Counted from the first letter of the stretch, positions 22,971 to 35,289 are shown. The stretch is 64,000 bases of DNA from Blastocystis hominis (GCF_000151665.1 NW_013171830.1:179065-243064), one strand, 5' to 3'. Translations and numbers: made by a program. Notes: generated by a model from the letters alone, not told the origin.

Positions 22971-23774
22971 CTAACAATAGCAACCCTGGGAAGCTTCCTC
23001 TTTCTCTGTTAAAGTGATCGTCGCTGCAGATGGCTTAAAACCGAGACTCTCCATTAACACCGGACTTTCAAGAACTTTTGTTACCAATTCTTCAAACACT
23101 TGGTTCACGCCTATGTTCTCTTTTGCACTCGTTTCGATGTACAACATCCCCTACACATCATCCACAATACTCGCTCGAACGTGCTGCTTCGCAAAGTTCT
23201 GACCGTCTTGCGTTGAAACAGCTCGGTTTGGCTAGAGATTAAGCAACGAATAGAAAGAGAACAAGATCAACCTTGTTCGCTACAAGGAGTTTTATAATAT
23301 CCTCTGCCTGGTCGGTACAATAATTTTCACACTCGCTGAGCCACGTTTGAAGATTCTCGAAACTGCTTTGACAAGTAACATCATAAACTAATGCATGAAA
23401 TAAATGCTCAGGAGCTACCCAAAATAATCCCATGAGCTCCACGGTAATAACTGCTCGTCAGTGTTCTGAAACGTTCCTGGCCAGCTGCGGCTGAAATAGT
23501 ATTGAAATTGAATACCTGTATCCCAGATCGTCGCTCTCACTTTACGGCCCTTCACTTCCATTAACTTCCTTTTAAAATCAACTCCTAGGATCACATACAA
23601 AAAAGCAACTCGCTACCGATCGTGGGCGAAAGGTCTGTGAACTTGTTATCAATGAAACGCATCAAAATACTGGGGATCAATACAACACGCCCAAACCTAC
23701 CAACTCTTCCCCACATTGGAGTCTCCAATGAGTAGGATCTTCACGTTCATATCAACCTTATCAGCTGGCTTCAT
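22971..23774 (-). CDS. Rab18-like small GTPase
   Basis: Six short introns join a Rab-family switch protein. Motifs in order: G1 GDSNVGKSC; switch region [15 protein letters not shown]3 [20 protein letters not shown]4 NKVD; G5 ETSAKEN. The C-terminus ends in GCYC, a double-cysteine prenylation signal. The long [20 protein letters not shown] helix and the [14 protein letters not shown] segment resemble Rab18/RabC, which acts on ER and lipid-droplet membranes. Start ATG 23774; TAG stop at 22971. It lies 80 bases downstream of the divergent-looking but same-strand PHD-methyltransferase start. Subfamily assignment is by eye and less certain than the Rab call. Confidence 0.9.
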
Positions 23775-24018
23775 CGTAATATGATTCTGGTTTACTTTTA
23801 TATTCTTCAATCTTTTTACTTGAAATAGGTAGGTGAGCGAGTAGCATTATTGTATAGACTAACAAACAAACATTTAAGCCAGCTACAGATTCATCACCAC
23901 ACGCGAAACTGAAATGTTTGTACTTCTTGGAATCGTCAAAATATGGTTTTCGTTCACTCCATCATCTTTATACACCGCTTCTTGCTTACACGTCTTCCAT
24001 GCTCCATCCACAATGAAC

Positions 24019-27000
24019 CTATGTATTATTTGACAATCGATCGGTATACTTGTATCGGTAGTCGCCCGGTTTCAGTTTCATTTGCACCACAAACTGATTT
24101 CCCTCCCTTTTCATTTGAATTCCATTCTTCTCCCAATCCGTGAAATCGCCAACTAACAAAACCTCTTTCGGACTCTCACTCTCGTCAAACGAATAGGTGA
24201 AAGGAATCTCCACACTGGGAAGGAGACTCCGGCGCATTCTGTAGAGCTCCGATAAGTAATCGCGAGCCTGCAAGGAAACTTCGATTGGCGTCTGACTGGT
24301 TGACTCGCGCAATCGTTCATAGTCGTTTTTGTTTGCAAACACAGCGAGAGCCCGCTGAATCGTATTCATAAAGTCTCTGTAGCTGTGCTGAAGGAAGAGG
24401 AAGCCGTTCACATCGGCAGCACCGCTCGCCCAATCATGCACGGTTTCCTTCAACCCTCCGGTGCTGAACGCGATGACCGGAGTTCCTGCAACGAAGAATT
24501 CGTCCTGTACAATGCCGCACGGCTCGAAGAGCGAAGGCATCAATCCGAAATCTGCGGCAAGATTGCACACGAATCCATCGGTGAAGAACTCGTACGGATT
24601 GGCCCAGAAACAGTCGCCATAATAAGTTCGAAGATGTTGGATTTTGTTCATGCAGTAACGCCCATAAGGATCGTTTTCGTTTGCAATTCCTCCGAGAATG
24701 ATTTGAATGTTCCGATTTCGACTCACAATGAGCTCCTCAGCAATCTCGCAAATCAGATGAACTCCCTTCTGCTCTGTGATTCTCCCCACGAAGACGAGAA
24801 GGGGAATGCTGAGGTTTTCCATGCCGAAGTATTTCCTCTGAACGTACAGCTTCGCTGTGTTGTGCGTGTGCGTGGGGAGAGAAGCGTATTTGATTCGCTT
24901 CTCAAAGACAAACACTCCGTTCGGGGATGAAAAGGGCTGCGGGTAGCGACGAAGCAGCGAAGCAAGAGCCGATCCGTTTTCGATATCATGCTGATACGTA
25001 TTGCTCACTGTTCCCCAGTTGTCTGTTGATAACAGCACACAGCGCGATGGATTTAGAATGTTGGCTCTCCAATAGGGATCCTGCAACAGATACAGAGGAA
25101 TGTGGTGAATCGATTCCAGCGTATCGCCATCTTCTGGATAGATTCGACCCTCATAACTGTCGTCCAGATTGTGAATAATGTGAAAGAAGCTCGAGGAGGC
25201 GAGCGAAGAATCCATGTAGAACATTCGGCAGTAAGTGGCGACGAGACCGCAAGGCCAATCGTTCGTGATGATAATCGATGGTTTTATGTTCTGCGTTGAG
25301 AGATATGTGAGGGGGGCGAGAGCCATGAGCACTTGGCCTATGTGAAAACAACGGAGTGAAGACTAACAATGCATCATAAACCCGGGAGAACCGCTTGGAT
25401 AGGGGCGAGAGAACGTGGAGGCGTGGTGAAAGAAAACGTAATCGATGTGATTGATCGTTCCGCGATGATATCCGACTTCCAGTGTGCCACCTGAAGGCAT
25501 TAAGATGGGGAGCGTTTTCTCAAAATAGATACCGTCTCGTTTCAAATAACTAGATGAAATACTACATCAATGTGATTACTCTCTTTCTCCATATCGATTA
25601 CTGTCATAGTAAGGACTGATTACAAGCACGCGTTGCCCTTGATGAGCCAATGCTTTGGAGAGATTGTCGACCATCACACCCAAGCCACCCACCGTCGACC
25701 ACTTTCCTAATTCAGGAGTGATGATCACGATCGGTCCCATTTGATTCGCTTCATAGACTCGTTTTGCGAGCTTGTAGGTCGACGATAATCGATTGAGACA
25801 GTTCAGAACACGGTCGTTTCTCTCTGTCGTCATAGTGGCTGGGTGATTGTCTGTCGATCCGTTGAATCGATAGGATGCATAGAAAATCACGTCATGCAGG
25901 AGCTGGACGATTCGATCTTCATCTTCGATCGAGCATCGTTTGCACACGCTGGAGTACCAATCCAGTAATTCTCCCATTTTCGCATCTTCTTCTCTCGCGG
26001 AATGAGAGTTCACGACGTCCTCCAGATAGCCACAGACCGTCGTGAAGATCGAATTGTTGTGCAGTTCATTCAACACATCTTCTTCCTTCAGCATTCGTCG
26101 ATTCCACACATGATTGCCTTGATAAAACTGCTGACCAATGGGACGTGTGCTGGTGAGAATGGAGTCCAAATCATCATATCCCTGGCGGAGATAATCGATC
26201 CAGTCTGTCTCCGTAACGTCGGTTTTGTAAGTGAGCGAGAACATTGAATAATCAAAAGGCAGGCAAGAGAAGCGAAGAACGCGCGATTTGATTTCTTTTG
26301 TGCTCCACTACAAGGATTACACGAACAAAAAACGAGGAACATACCATGCATGAAGTGTTCTCGCGAATATAGTGCACAATCCACAGTCCATCGAGTTCTT
26401 CTATTCTTGACTTGCCTTTTCTTTCCTGATCACTCGAGTCATCGGATTCTTTTTTGATTCCAGTATCATTATCATTATCATTATCATTTTCAATTTCAAT
26501 GCTGTCTTCGCTTTTACTTTTTCTTTCATAAGATAGATTCATTGGAATCAAAAGCTCATCCAGCGACAGAGACACAACACACGGCTCTGGCTCAAAAGAA
26601 GCCACAACAATGAACAATTCATTCTTCAAATATCGGCAAAAAGCCACAACACGCAATGCCATCGGCTTTACATGCAAAGGAATAAAGTTTCCTCGAGAAA
26701 GAATCTCGTACTTCGATCGAATCTCTCGGAAATACGCATAGTGGTCATTCATATGGCGGAGATCGAAGCCAAACTCAGGTCCAATTTGATCTCGAACCTT
26801 GTTTTCGAGCGGATTCAACTGTTTATTACAAGTTATTTTGCAAATTCTACTTTGTCTAATTCCGTATATGAAACGCTGAATGAAGGCGTGCTGTGAATCG
26901 TATCCATCGTCATCGAATCGGATGAATTGATTCGCGCCCACGAAGTGACCTGACATTTGAATTTCCATAGAGTAATTCATACTCGTTTGACGGTCGCACT

Positions 27001-29798
27001 GTCCGATAATCGATTCGATGACGCAGCTAACACTCCCAAATTTCCATATGAAATCGTTCGATAAACTCCACCTTCCTTTTCTTCTTCCTCCGACCGATTC
27101 CACCAAATATCTGCTTTCATTTGAGCCGACTGAAGGAGTGGATGTTTAATGTGGATCTGGATTGGGATTTCGAGGACACTGTTGAATCCGCCAAAGGAGT
27201 CGCTGACCTTATTGGGATTTAAGATATCATAAGTATAGCTATTCGTCGAAGGAATGTAGAACTTGTAGTAGTACAATCCGGAATACAGCTCCAAATACAA
27301 CTCAAAGATGTTCAGGCCGTTCTCAGAACGACGAAGAACCATCTTATCGCGCTTTGTATCCCAGTGATTGAAACTGCCAATCAAATACACTTCGGTAATG
27401 AAGGAACTGGCTTCGTAGTGGAAACTGACCACCTTTCTTCGGACACGTGCAGCGTAGTGAGGTTCCCAAGCTACAATGAATCAATCACAACAATTCAAAC
27501 TTTTTTCTTTGTTTGTCGGCGGCAGCTTCATCGTCTCCTTCTCATTTCCAACGCTTTCCTCGTTCGTGACAATCGCCTCGCTCCCCATTCCAAGATCCGC
27601 CGAATTCTCTCGATTCGAGCTCTGAGAATACTCCAATGAATTCGAACTCATGGATCGGCTGTGGGGCTGAGAGGAAGGAGAACTGTGCACAACGCATCCT
27701 TCCGCGAGAGACACTTTGAAGCTCTTTCCCTCGTCTTCTCGATAGTAGCAGGCCACGGACGAAGGAAGTGTGTAGAGGAGACAAACAGCTGGCCATGTGG
27801 CACGCGAGAGAGTAATGCTGGGATACGGTGCGTTTTCATTGCAAAGATAGTGAACCGTGAAGAACGAGCCGTTTTCCAACGGAGAAAGGAGATGCGAAAT
27901 ATTCGCTGTGAGTTCCATCATGTCTTCGTGTTCAGTCGTCGCAGAGCTTTCAAATGAGTCATCGCATTCATGCCTACGTTCGCTCCACAAATCCACTCTT
28001 GTTCAGATCGGTCCCATTCAGTAGACATAAAGACTTTAGCAAATCGTCACAGAAGGGAACCACTCCGCATTGTAGAATGTGTTGGCTGCGTCCCCAGTAA
28101 GCACTTCCGCAGAGAAGACATGTCGGCTCGATCTCGGCGATCTTTCGCGTTAATTTCACTAAAAATGGATTGGAATAGCCACTTGCCAGAGCTGCATCGC
28201 AGTTCCAATACCCACACTCTTCATTGGCAACAACAGTCTTCCCGTGAATCAGATCCAAAAGCTCAGCATCGCCAGACACATTCGAATAGTCTGTTTCCAG
28301 CAGAATCGGAAGCGACTGACAATCCTGGAGATAGAAATAGGTGATCTGATATTTGCGAATCAGAGAAATGATCTGGAGAATATACCAGTCCCACGTTGAT
28401 TTCTAGTAGATCAGAAAACAACCAAAAATAAAAAACAAGTCGGTAGTTTGGCAACGTTTCGTTTTCCCATTGCGTTTCTTTTCCATCAGTTCCTGGATGA
28501 ACTTTCAAAACACCCATATCGTAGTAGTAGACGACGTCCTCTCCATTAAACGAATAGTTCGGAATAATTGGGATCATGACATCCATATCTAAACGCTTCA
28601 GCCTACACAATTCAACAAAAAACAAACAAAGAAAAACTCTTTGTAAAGCGACTGGAACTCAGCATCGGTTCCAAAGAAGTAGTGATCTGAGGGGAAAAGC
28701 AAGCTTGCTTTCGAATCGGCGAGGGAAATGCCTTCGTTTTCAGAATTCGTTTCCAAGGGAGAAGAATCGACAGAACTCATGCGCAACCCGATTTCTTCAG
28801 TGTCGGTTTGAATCAATGGCTGTGTGGAATGGGCAGGAGGGATAGCAAAAGACAGAACATCCACTCCTTTCTCTTTGAGAGAAGGAAGCATGCTATGGAC
28901 CAAAGAAAGAGTCGAAGAAGTAGCCGTTTTGCTATCTTGGCGGTGAGCGATTTCTAAATCGGAAGGAATCTCGTAGTAGTTGTGGTTTCGGGTGTTCTTT
29001 GGCAGCACCACAAAGCGTCCCTTCATCACTTCGTGCTTCGATGCATCATCGATCAGTCTCCAGTCATAAAAACCAGTACTCTGGAAACTGGGCAATGTGT
29101 GGCTCGGGATCCAAGTGTTTCTACTCTGTTAGGATGCAAGGAAACCGCCTACGACTTCGTTGGGTGCTTTTTGATTGAGCAGTGCATGATAATGCGCGAT
29201 GAAAGGTCAGTGTCAGAAATGCTATTTTCCCAAGGCAGCGTGTAGTAAAAAGAATAGTGGGAATCGCCAATCGCGGATTTGCTTATCTCTATTACCATAT
29301 CGTCCCCGACCTCTTGGATATGCACAGGAAATGGAGAAGATAGCTGCCAATCATGCCCATCATATCTAACTGTCAACTTTCAAATTCACTTTTGTACAGG
29401 CTATTGAGTTGAACGATGGCAAAGAAGCGGACTTCGGGTGAAATATGACCGAGTAAGGAAATAAGGAATGACTCCATCTTGTTATACAAGACACGAAAGC
29501 GTTGCGATCCGGCCAGCGAGTATGATACACATAAGATATGCTTCAAATCTTGCTCGATTCTCTGAAAATACCTGTTTTGTACCTCCTGCATAGGTTGAAA
29601 CAGTTCCTTCAGTTCCTTGTTCGAGTACAACAGGGGAAACGATTTGGTCTTCTTTATCAATTGCTCGCAGTGCTTCCATGATGCCTTATATTCAGAAAAA
29701 GTAATACCGTTGTATGTTGTTGCCTTAGGAGTACATTCTTTGAAAAGCGCGCGTTGGCAATCAAAAAGAGATTTCCAAGAAAGAGAGCAATTGTCCAT
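24019..29798 (-). CDS. Multidomain GH13-like / GT5 glucan synthase
   Basis: A single large gene of about 1,750 residues by frame-consistent short introns. From the start (ATG 29798) there is an alpha-helical N-terminus. A GH13-like barrel follows (TGFYDWRLIDD, then FGTDAEFQSLYK and LKRLDMDVMIPIIPNYSF). Next is a carbohydrate-binding module (VYLIGSFNHWDTKRDKMVL). The GT5 starch/glycogen synthase domain then has the ADP/UDP-glucose entry motif KWSTVGGLGVMV, LVFVGRITEQKG and LFEPCGIVQDEFFVAGTP. A C-terminal glycogen-binding module ends it (LLVGDFTDWEKNGIQM). The enzyme should extend an alpha-glucan from a nucleotide sugar. The GH13 part may act in priming, branching or turnover, or may only bind glucan; I did not verify its catalytic acids. 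Fungal alpha-1,3-glucan synthases share a GH13-GT5 order. Confidence 0.85.
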
Positions 29799-29810
29799 GA
29801 AATATTATGT

Positions 29811-30059
29811 ATGATCTTTCACCTTGTCAAAAAACAGTTGTTTGACAACTTTGATAGAAACCGAGGTCCACACATAAAGATGCTTTCACATACTATTTCA
29901 ATAAAACGGACACGCCAACCCGATTTCGAAAGTGCTCATGAGACTTCTTCCATTATCAAACCGATAGCTCCTAACCAAATGCAATTGATTTACCAATTCG
30001 CAAAAGACTTTGAAATACGTGAAAACGATGATTTCCAAAAATCTGAACTATTGTCTTAA
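29811..30059 (+). CDS. Possible small protein, 82 residues
   Basis: An open frame from ATG 29811 to TAA 30059 lies in the 287-base gap between the divergent glucan synthase and the next plus-strand gene. It would encode a basic protein (MIFHLVKKQLFDNFDR...) with no recognised domain and no obvious poly(A) element directly after it. Its composition is not random-looking, but there is no homology I can name. It may equally be promoter or 5' UTR sequence. Confidence 0.25.
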   Translation: MIFHLVKKQLFDNFDRNRGPHIKMLSHTISIKRTRQPDFESAHETSSIIKPIAPNQMQLIYQFAKDFEIRENDDFQKSELLS

Positions 30060-30085
30060 AAACAAAATAAGAAGTTTTTGTAGGG

Positions 30086-31041
30086 ATGAGCTACTCTTCT
30101 GTGGACAAGAAATTGGATACATATATTAGTAAGGGAGACAAAATTCAGTTCTCCCATCAAGTCGGGATGGTTTGTTATTGTCATTTTTTAGGGTCAGGTA
30201 CATCAGGCCATTGTTGAAGTAGCGAATTCAAACACCGTTCAAGTTATTGACGTGGTAACTAAGAAGCAACTTGAGATCGCTCATAATTCATATTCTAAAG
30301 TGGAGAAGGCGTGTACATTGCTATTCAAAGAAAGTTGACAGAGTAGATAACGTTCATAGTAAGATTCCAATCGAAGTTGGCGACCTGGTCTGTTTTTCAA
30401 ATGATGTATTTGAAATCAGGATGTCTAATTTCCAGGGAAATGTATATAATGGAATCGTAGTGTCGTTTGATCCTGCCAAGTCTGTTGTCGCTGTTGACCT
30501 TGGTCCGCTTTTCAACAACAGCATCCACCAAGTAGCTCCCAATAAACTCTCCTTTTTGGCCAAAGGCTGGACTTGGAGCAGTGGTTTCCAGCCTCTCAAC
30601 CCGCATGGCAACATGCCGATGTCTTCCCCCTCGCAGACGCAACCTGTATGTATTTTCTTTTTTTTCTTTCTTTTTCTCTCTCTCTCTCTAACACTTGCAG
30701 AATCCACAAGGTGTGACCACCCCCATTAACACAGCGCAAAACGCATCCAACATCGCTCTGCTCTACCCGGCTCCCTGCGTCGTCATGGCTGTTCCCTACA
30801 ATACAAGTACGCTCCGCTCCCTTCCCTTTCCTCCTTCTAGACCCCGATTCCTTCCCGGAAGCAATGTGGGTGCAGATGCCCGATCGCACCTCCAAGCAGC
30901 CAGTACTGCTCCCAGTGGTCCGCATGGGCTGTGACACGGCGCTGGTGGTGGTTCCTCCGAAGAACCGCACGGGAGGCTCTGTGAGCGTGATGCCCGTGAA
31001 GACGTCGCCTGCGCCCAGTCGAGGAAGCGCTGTGGGAGTGT
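30086..31041 (+). CDS. Unknown protein, probable polyadenylation-made stop
   Basis: I recognise no family. Four introns, one of them 57 bases with a long pyrimidine tract (30647-30703), join about 260 residues. The N-terminal part contains two sheet-like segments (GQVHQAIVEVANSNTVQVID; GDLVCFSNDVFEIRMSNF), possibly a small barrel fold. A Pro/Asn/Gln-rich linker and a valine-rich domain (LLPVVRMGCDTALVVVPP) follow. No in-frame stop occurs before 31083, which is inside the opposite gene's 3' end. The T at 31041 is codon position 1 and stands four bases before TGTTTGTG (31046), so the mRNA would end ...SAVGV-TAA with the A's from the tail. Confidence 0.7.
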
Positions 31042-31045
31042 GTTT

Positions 31046-31060
31046 TGTTTGTGCCAAACA
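31046..31060. terminator. Palindromic convergent poly(A) element
   Basis: TGTTTGTGCCAAACA gives TGTTTGTG to the plus-strand unknown gene and TGTTTGGC to the minus-strand PABPN1-like gene. It lies between the two coding ends. Confidence 0.7.
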
Positions 31061-31081
31061 AGAGAAAGGATTCAGAGAGAG

Positions 31082-31685
31082 TTAGTACGGGCGATAGGGC
31101 CGGCGATAGCCGCCTCGGCCGCCGCGGCGACCTCGACCGCCGGATAACATGAATCGAGGAAGGTTCTTGCGCTTTTGCTCGACGGTAAGTTTTCGTTCGT
31201 GGAAGGTATTGCCGTTGAATAGGAGGGCGGAAGGGACAGAGTCCGGATCAGCAAATTCGATGTATGCTGCACTAGACGTCAGAACAAGGGAAAGGAAATA
31301 CCCTTTAGGATAGCCCTCGCGATTCGTGAGAATCTTGAGACGTGTAATCGAACCACAAGTTGAAAAATACTCCATAAGTTGGTCTGGAGTTACACTGTAG
31401 TCCACTCCTTTGACAAATACGCTACGCTCATCAATTGCGCCGACTGGTTGGTTCGCCTTCACAGCAGCACTGATCTTACCATCATTCTACTTGTCATAAA
31501 AAGTAGGATTTAAATACATCTGCTGCCAACTGCTTTAGTATTTTCATGCCCTCTTCACCCTGTTTATCGATTGACTCGCGCGTCTTATCTAGATCTTCCA
31601 ATGTTATTTGTTCTTCTGGCTTTTGGACATCTTCGGTAAAGTCGAGGTTCGACTCTTCCTTTGTTACACTCCCCGTGTCGGACAT
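31082..31685 (-). CDS. PABPN1: Nuclear poly(A)-binding protein 2 (PABPN1-like)
   Basis: A small RNA-binding protein: an acidic coiled-coil N-terminus (ITLEDLDKTRESIDKQGEEG), one RRM domain and a Gly/Arg-rich tail (GGRGRRGGRGGYRRPYRPY). The RRM has RNP2 SVFVKGVDY and RNP1 GYPKG joined to AAYIEFAD across a ~30-base intron. The motif before the RRM (DERSVFVKGVDYSVTPDQL) matches PABPN1/Pab2, which coats new poly(A) and controls tail length. Two introns (near 31285-31315 and 31464-31494) are phase-consistent. Start MSDTGSV at 31685. Genomic TAA ends it, and the shared palindrome at 31046 provides its downstream element. Its biology is pertinent here, since several genes depend on polyadenylation to end translation. 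Confidence 0.87.
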
Positions 31686-31958
31686 TTTATAAAAAGTAAC
31701 CAATACCTATAAACTCAAAATTCCCGCGATTTCTCACACTAAAAAGCAAACTTATTTTTTGATCTACATAGAATGCTTAATAGGGGAGAAGATTGTCGTG
31801 ATTCCAACCCAATGTCGAACCACGAGTTCGCTTCATCTCGCCGCTTTACGCGTCTTCACGATATTAAAACGCCTGCTTCATAGATTCTGCACTGGTTTTT
31901 TACAATCGACTTTCGAAATTCCACCACCTTTCACAAACTCATTTTTTGATTCTTTCTA

Positions 31959-34188
31959 ATGTCGAAGACTAGTTTGGAACGGATTCGTGAACTCGAGGCA
32001 AACATTGAAAAGAATGTTCAGAATGCAAATGGTACTCAATTAGGGAACTTGGTTAGTTTCCATAGATATTGCTAGTTGATGAAGATTATGAATGATGGCA
32101 CACTGGTACGATTCGTTGTGTGTTTCGCTTACTTGTTTAGAACAGCAGTCTGACTGTCGCTGCCATGCACGCTCTTCGTCGCACCTACACCCGTTTGATC
32201 GACAGCAACTATCTTCGACCAAAGAATTTGAACGCCTCCTCGAAATGTATTCTCGACCGTCCATTTCCAAAGTGTAGTGAACCAGGCAGTTGAAAAGTTC
32301 CGCTTCTGGCTGGTGGAGCATTATCGCTCGTTCCAAGATGACCTGGTCGATTTATTCACGAGTCAAAAGGGTAACAATAGTGTATGTGCATGGAAGAGCA
32401 TGAACCGAAGGAAACCGCCTTCCAGGTCGCCGTCTATTTGTGCCAGAAGGGAGGATACGCCGAGGAAAAGTCCGTTCCTCAATTCGACCAGGATTTCTAC
32501 ACCAAAATCGTTTCGAAGCTCTTGACCTTCAAGGCCATCCCCAATCCGATCCTCACTCGACTGAAAGAAGTGCATTGCGCATCTCTCTCTCCATCGTAGG
32601 AATATCTCACCTACACCGATATGAAATTCTACACCTTCGCAGTCCTGAAAAGAATCCTAAATGCCCACGTCGCCAACAACGCGGAAGCCTCCAGCCAAGC
32701 CAACGAGGCGTTTTCGGATGTCCAGACCGTTTCCGAGCTCTCCATGTTTCCCCTGTTTCCCCGATTGACCCCTAGAGAAGAGCTGGTCAAGCGCATTCTC
32801 TACCTGCTCAGTCTCATCGAGTCTCCGATCGACGAAACCCCCTCGCTGCTGGTACGCGATTTTGGTTCCCGCTAACAGGAAGGGCGTTTTCTCCGAGGCC
32901 AACCAGGCGCCCGTGAACCAGAAGAGGAACTTCACGGCGCTGGTGATGCTGGTTCTGGGCCAGTCGCTGAGCGAGAAGCTGCTGCACTACATCCTGCTGC
33001 GCCTCCCGACCCATTTCCTGCCGTTCCTGCACCAGCCGCTCTTTCTGACCGACTTTCTGACCGACTGCTACAACTACGGCGGCGTGCTGGCGGTCATGGC
33101 GCTGGGCGGGCTGTTCTACCTCATCACGGAGCACAACGTGAACTACCCCGAGTACTACCCCAAGCTCTACGCGCTGCTCACGGACGACGTGTTCGTGCTG
33201 AAGTGAGGCGTTCGGGCGGCGAGTCACGCGCAGATATCGCCAGAAATTCCTCACGCTGCTGGTGAAGTCGCTGCGGTCCACCGCGGTGCCCGCGCTCGTC
33301 GTGGCCGCGTTCTGCAAGAAGCTGTGCCGGATCGCGATGCGGAGCTCGCCGTCGACGGCGCTGTTCGTGATCCCGCTGGTGACGGAGCTGGTGACGTACC
33401 ACCCGTCGCTGTACCCGCTGCTGCAAGTGGAGGATAAGGAGGACGTGTACGATGTGGTGAGCGTGCGGAAGGCGCTGCCAGGAGTGGAGGAGGAGGACGA
33501 AGCGGAGGTGATGAAGCGAAAGCAACGCGCTGGTGAGTGGGTGGATGACGAAGACGACGAAGACGAAGATGAAGATGAAGATGAAGAAGAGAGTGTGATT
33601 GAGAGTGACGACGATGAGAACGGCGAAGAAAAGCGCGCGGGAGCGAAGAAAATGGAGGAGGAAGACGAGGTCGTGGCGGAGGTCGACGATCGGAAGCCCG
33701 TGCCGGTTCGCTCCACCGCGGTTCTGTCCTCGGAGATCGTGCAGACCACGCTGAAGCGAATGGAGCGAAAGCGCCAGCAGCTCGAATCGCACCCGGAGCT
33801 CCCCGAGAAGCTCCCGCACATCGAATACTCCTTCCGAAGTCGCTCTTGCTGCCTCCCTTCACACCTAGCCGGGAAAGAAATGCTCAGCCGCGCCTCCGCG
33901 TTCGACCCGTACGACGAGACGAAGAGCATGAGCGACTCCGGCGCGCTGGAGAGCTATCTCTGGGAGCTGCACGTGCTGCTGCACCACTACGATCCCAACG
34001 TCGTCGAGATGATGCGGAAGCTCCAGACCAAGCTCCTGCGGACGCGCCAGCAGTTCAACGGCGTCGTGAACGTGACGTACGCGACGGAGTTCGCGCGGCT
34101 GCTGCGCGCGGAGCCCGGGCAGTTCGCGCCGGCGCAGCGGACGGGAGCGTTCCTGCGGGGCGGCGTGCTGGGAGCCATGTTTGTTTAG
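31959..34188 (+). CDS. NOC4: Nucleolar complex protein 4 (NOC4, CBF/Mak21 domain)
   Basis: This is the Noc4/NOC4L family, an HEAT-like factor of the small-subunit processome that partners Nop14 in 40S ribosome assembly. The CBF domain is clear: LPFLHQPLFLTDFLTDCYNY, then GGVLAVMALGGLFYLITEHN, YPEYYPKLYALL, and after a 31-base intron YRQKFLTLLVKSLRSTAVPA. An insertion with a run of D/E (DDEDDEDEDEDEDEEES) sits between the CBF core and the conserved tail YLWELHVLLHHYDPNV. Several ~30-base introns restore frame; one junction near 32850-32880 is not fully resolved. It ends in genomic TAG within ATGTTTGTTTAG, and a second element lies at 34203. The second half is strikingly GC-rich, which opens long antisense frames that I regard as artefacts. 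Confidence 0.87.
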
Positions 34189-34202
34189 TGTGTTCGATTG
34201 GG

Positions 34203-34219
34203 TGTTTGTGGCACAAACA
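34203..34219. terminator. Palindromic convergent poly(A) element, NOC4 / GDT1
   Basis: TGTTTGTGGCACAAACA. The top strand serves NOC4 (TAG at 34188). The bottom strand gives TGTTTGTG exactly four bases after the T at 34224 that would end GDT1. Confidence 0.75.
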
Positions 34220-34223
34220 AGAA

Positions 34224-35289
34224 AGTCTTTCATGATTAGGATCTGAATGGCGAAGAGGATGAACAGAACGCCGCCGGAGATGGAGATGACGCGCGGAGAG
34301 AGCACGCGGGCGAAGTAGTCGCCGCCCAGAACACCGCAGAGAGTCGCTATGACGTACCCTGCAGCCGCGCCGAGAATGACTACAGGATGAGAGAATGCGA
34401 GGAGCGGAGACGTACCGGAGGAAATGGGATGGGTTCCGGCGAGAGCGATCGTAGAGAATTGCGACCGATCTCCCCACTCGGCGAAAAACACCATGATGAA
34501 CGTTTTGAAAATGATCTGCGGGTGAGGGTCCGCTGAGAAGAGGGATACGTTGTTGAGGTCGCAGCGAGTCTCCGAAGGCCTGCTCTTGGAGTGAATGAGA
34601 CCGGACTCTGCATCCGAGAGATCATTGCCCATGTGCTGGTTGACGGCCTCCTCTGCCTCTCCGTACTCTTCCTTTACATCGCTACACTCGAGAGAGCTGG
34701 GGATTGCTTACTTTTCGGCGTGGAGCCCGTCGATAATCATTCGAACTCCAAAGAAAACAAACTAGATTATAAAAAAAACTCACCGAAAAAGGGTACAAGG
34801 ACGGAGGCAACGACGACGGAAAGCTCGCGCGACATGAGGATAGGAGCGGCCAGGCCGATTGCGCAAGATATCACACACATTACCACCAACGCCAATACCG
34901 AGCCGAGGAACACAAGCCACCGGTTATGAGTCATAGCCAAGATAGCTCCGATGAAGAACGTCTTATCGCCAATTTCCATACTGAGAATCATGATACTCGT
35001 TTTGGAAAAGCCAGCAAACCAATTATTGGATTTTTCACTAGACGGTTTGCTTATTTGCACCTACATTTATAAAAAAGATACACCAGAATTATACTGAAAT
35101 TTGCTCACTCAGTCTGCGTGAAAGGATGGAAGAAGCCTCCACGGTTGATCGGTAGGCGGTTCCCATCATTGATTTTATGCGAGACTGAAGACTTCCCAAA
35201 ACGGATGAAACGGAAGGATCCGAGACTTGTTCTGCATGGATCGGACTGGCCAATAATGCGAGGATGAGGAGGATTGGAAAAAAGCGCAT
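34224..35289 (-). CDS. GDT1: GDT1/TMEM165-family Ca2+/Mn2+:H+ exchanger
   Basis: An integral membrane cation exchanger, normally of Golgi-type compartments, supplying Mn2+ for glycosylation. It has a signal peptide (MRFFPILLILALLASPIHA) and the two signature motifs E-x-G-D-[KR]-[TS], seen as MEIGDKTFF and AEWGDRSQF. Each opens a three-helix half. Introns at the expected ~22-37 bases restore frame, for example VLFVFFGVRM in helix 3. The last helix reads VISISGGVLFILFAIQILIM and is followed by KD. There is no genomic stop: the frame stays open for about 120 more codons antisense through NOC4. The T after KD (34224) precedes TGTTTGTG by four bases, so polyadenylation very likely makes TAA, at the length expected for the family. 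Confidence 0.92.

Noticed and set aside
24385-24930. 181-codon plus-strand frame inside the glucan synthase
   Set aside because: Antisense to the conserved GT5 domain and without protein-like character.
32814-33929. Serine-rich 371-codon frame antisense to NOC4
   Set aside because: The serine runs are the antisense of the Asp/Glu-rich insertion and GC-rich CBF domain of NOC4.
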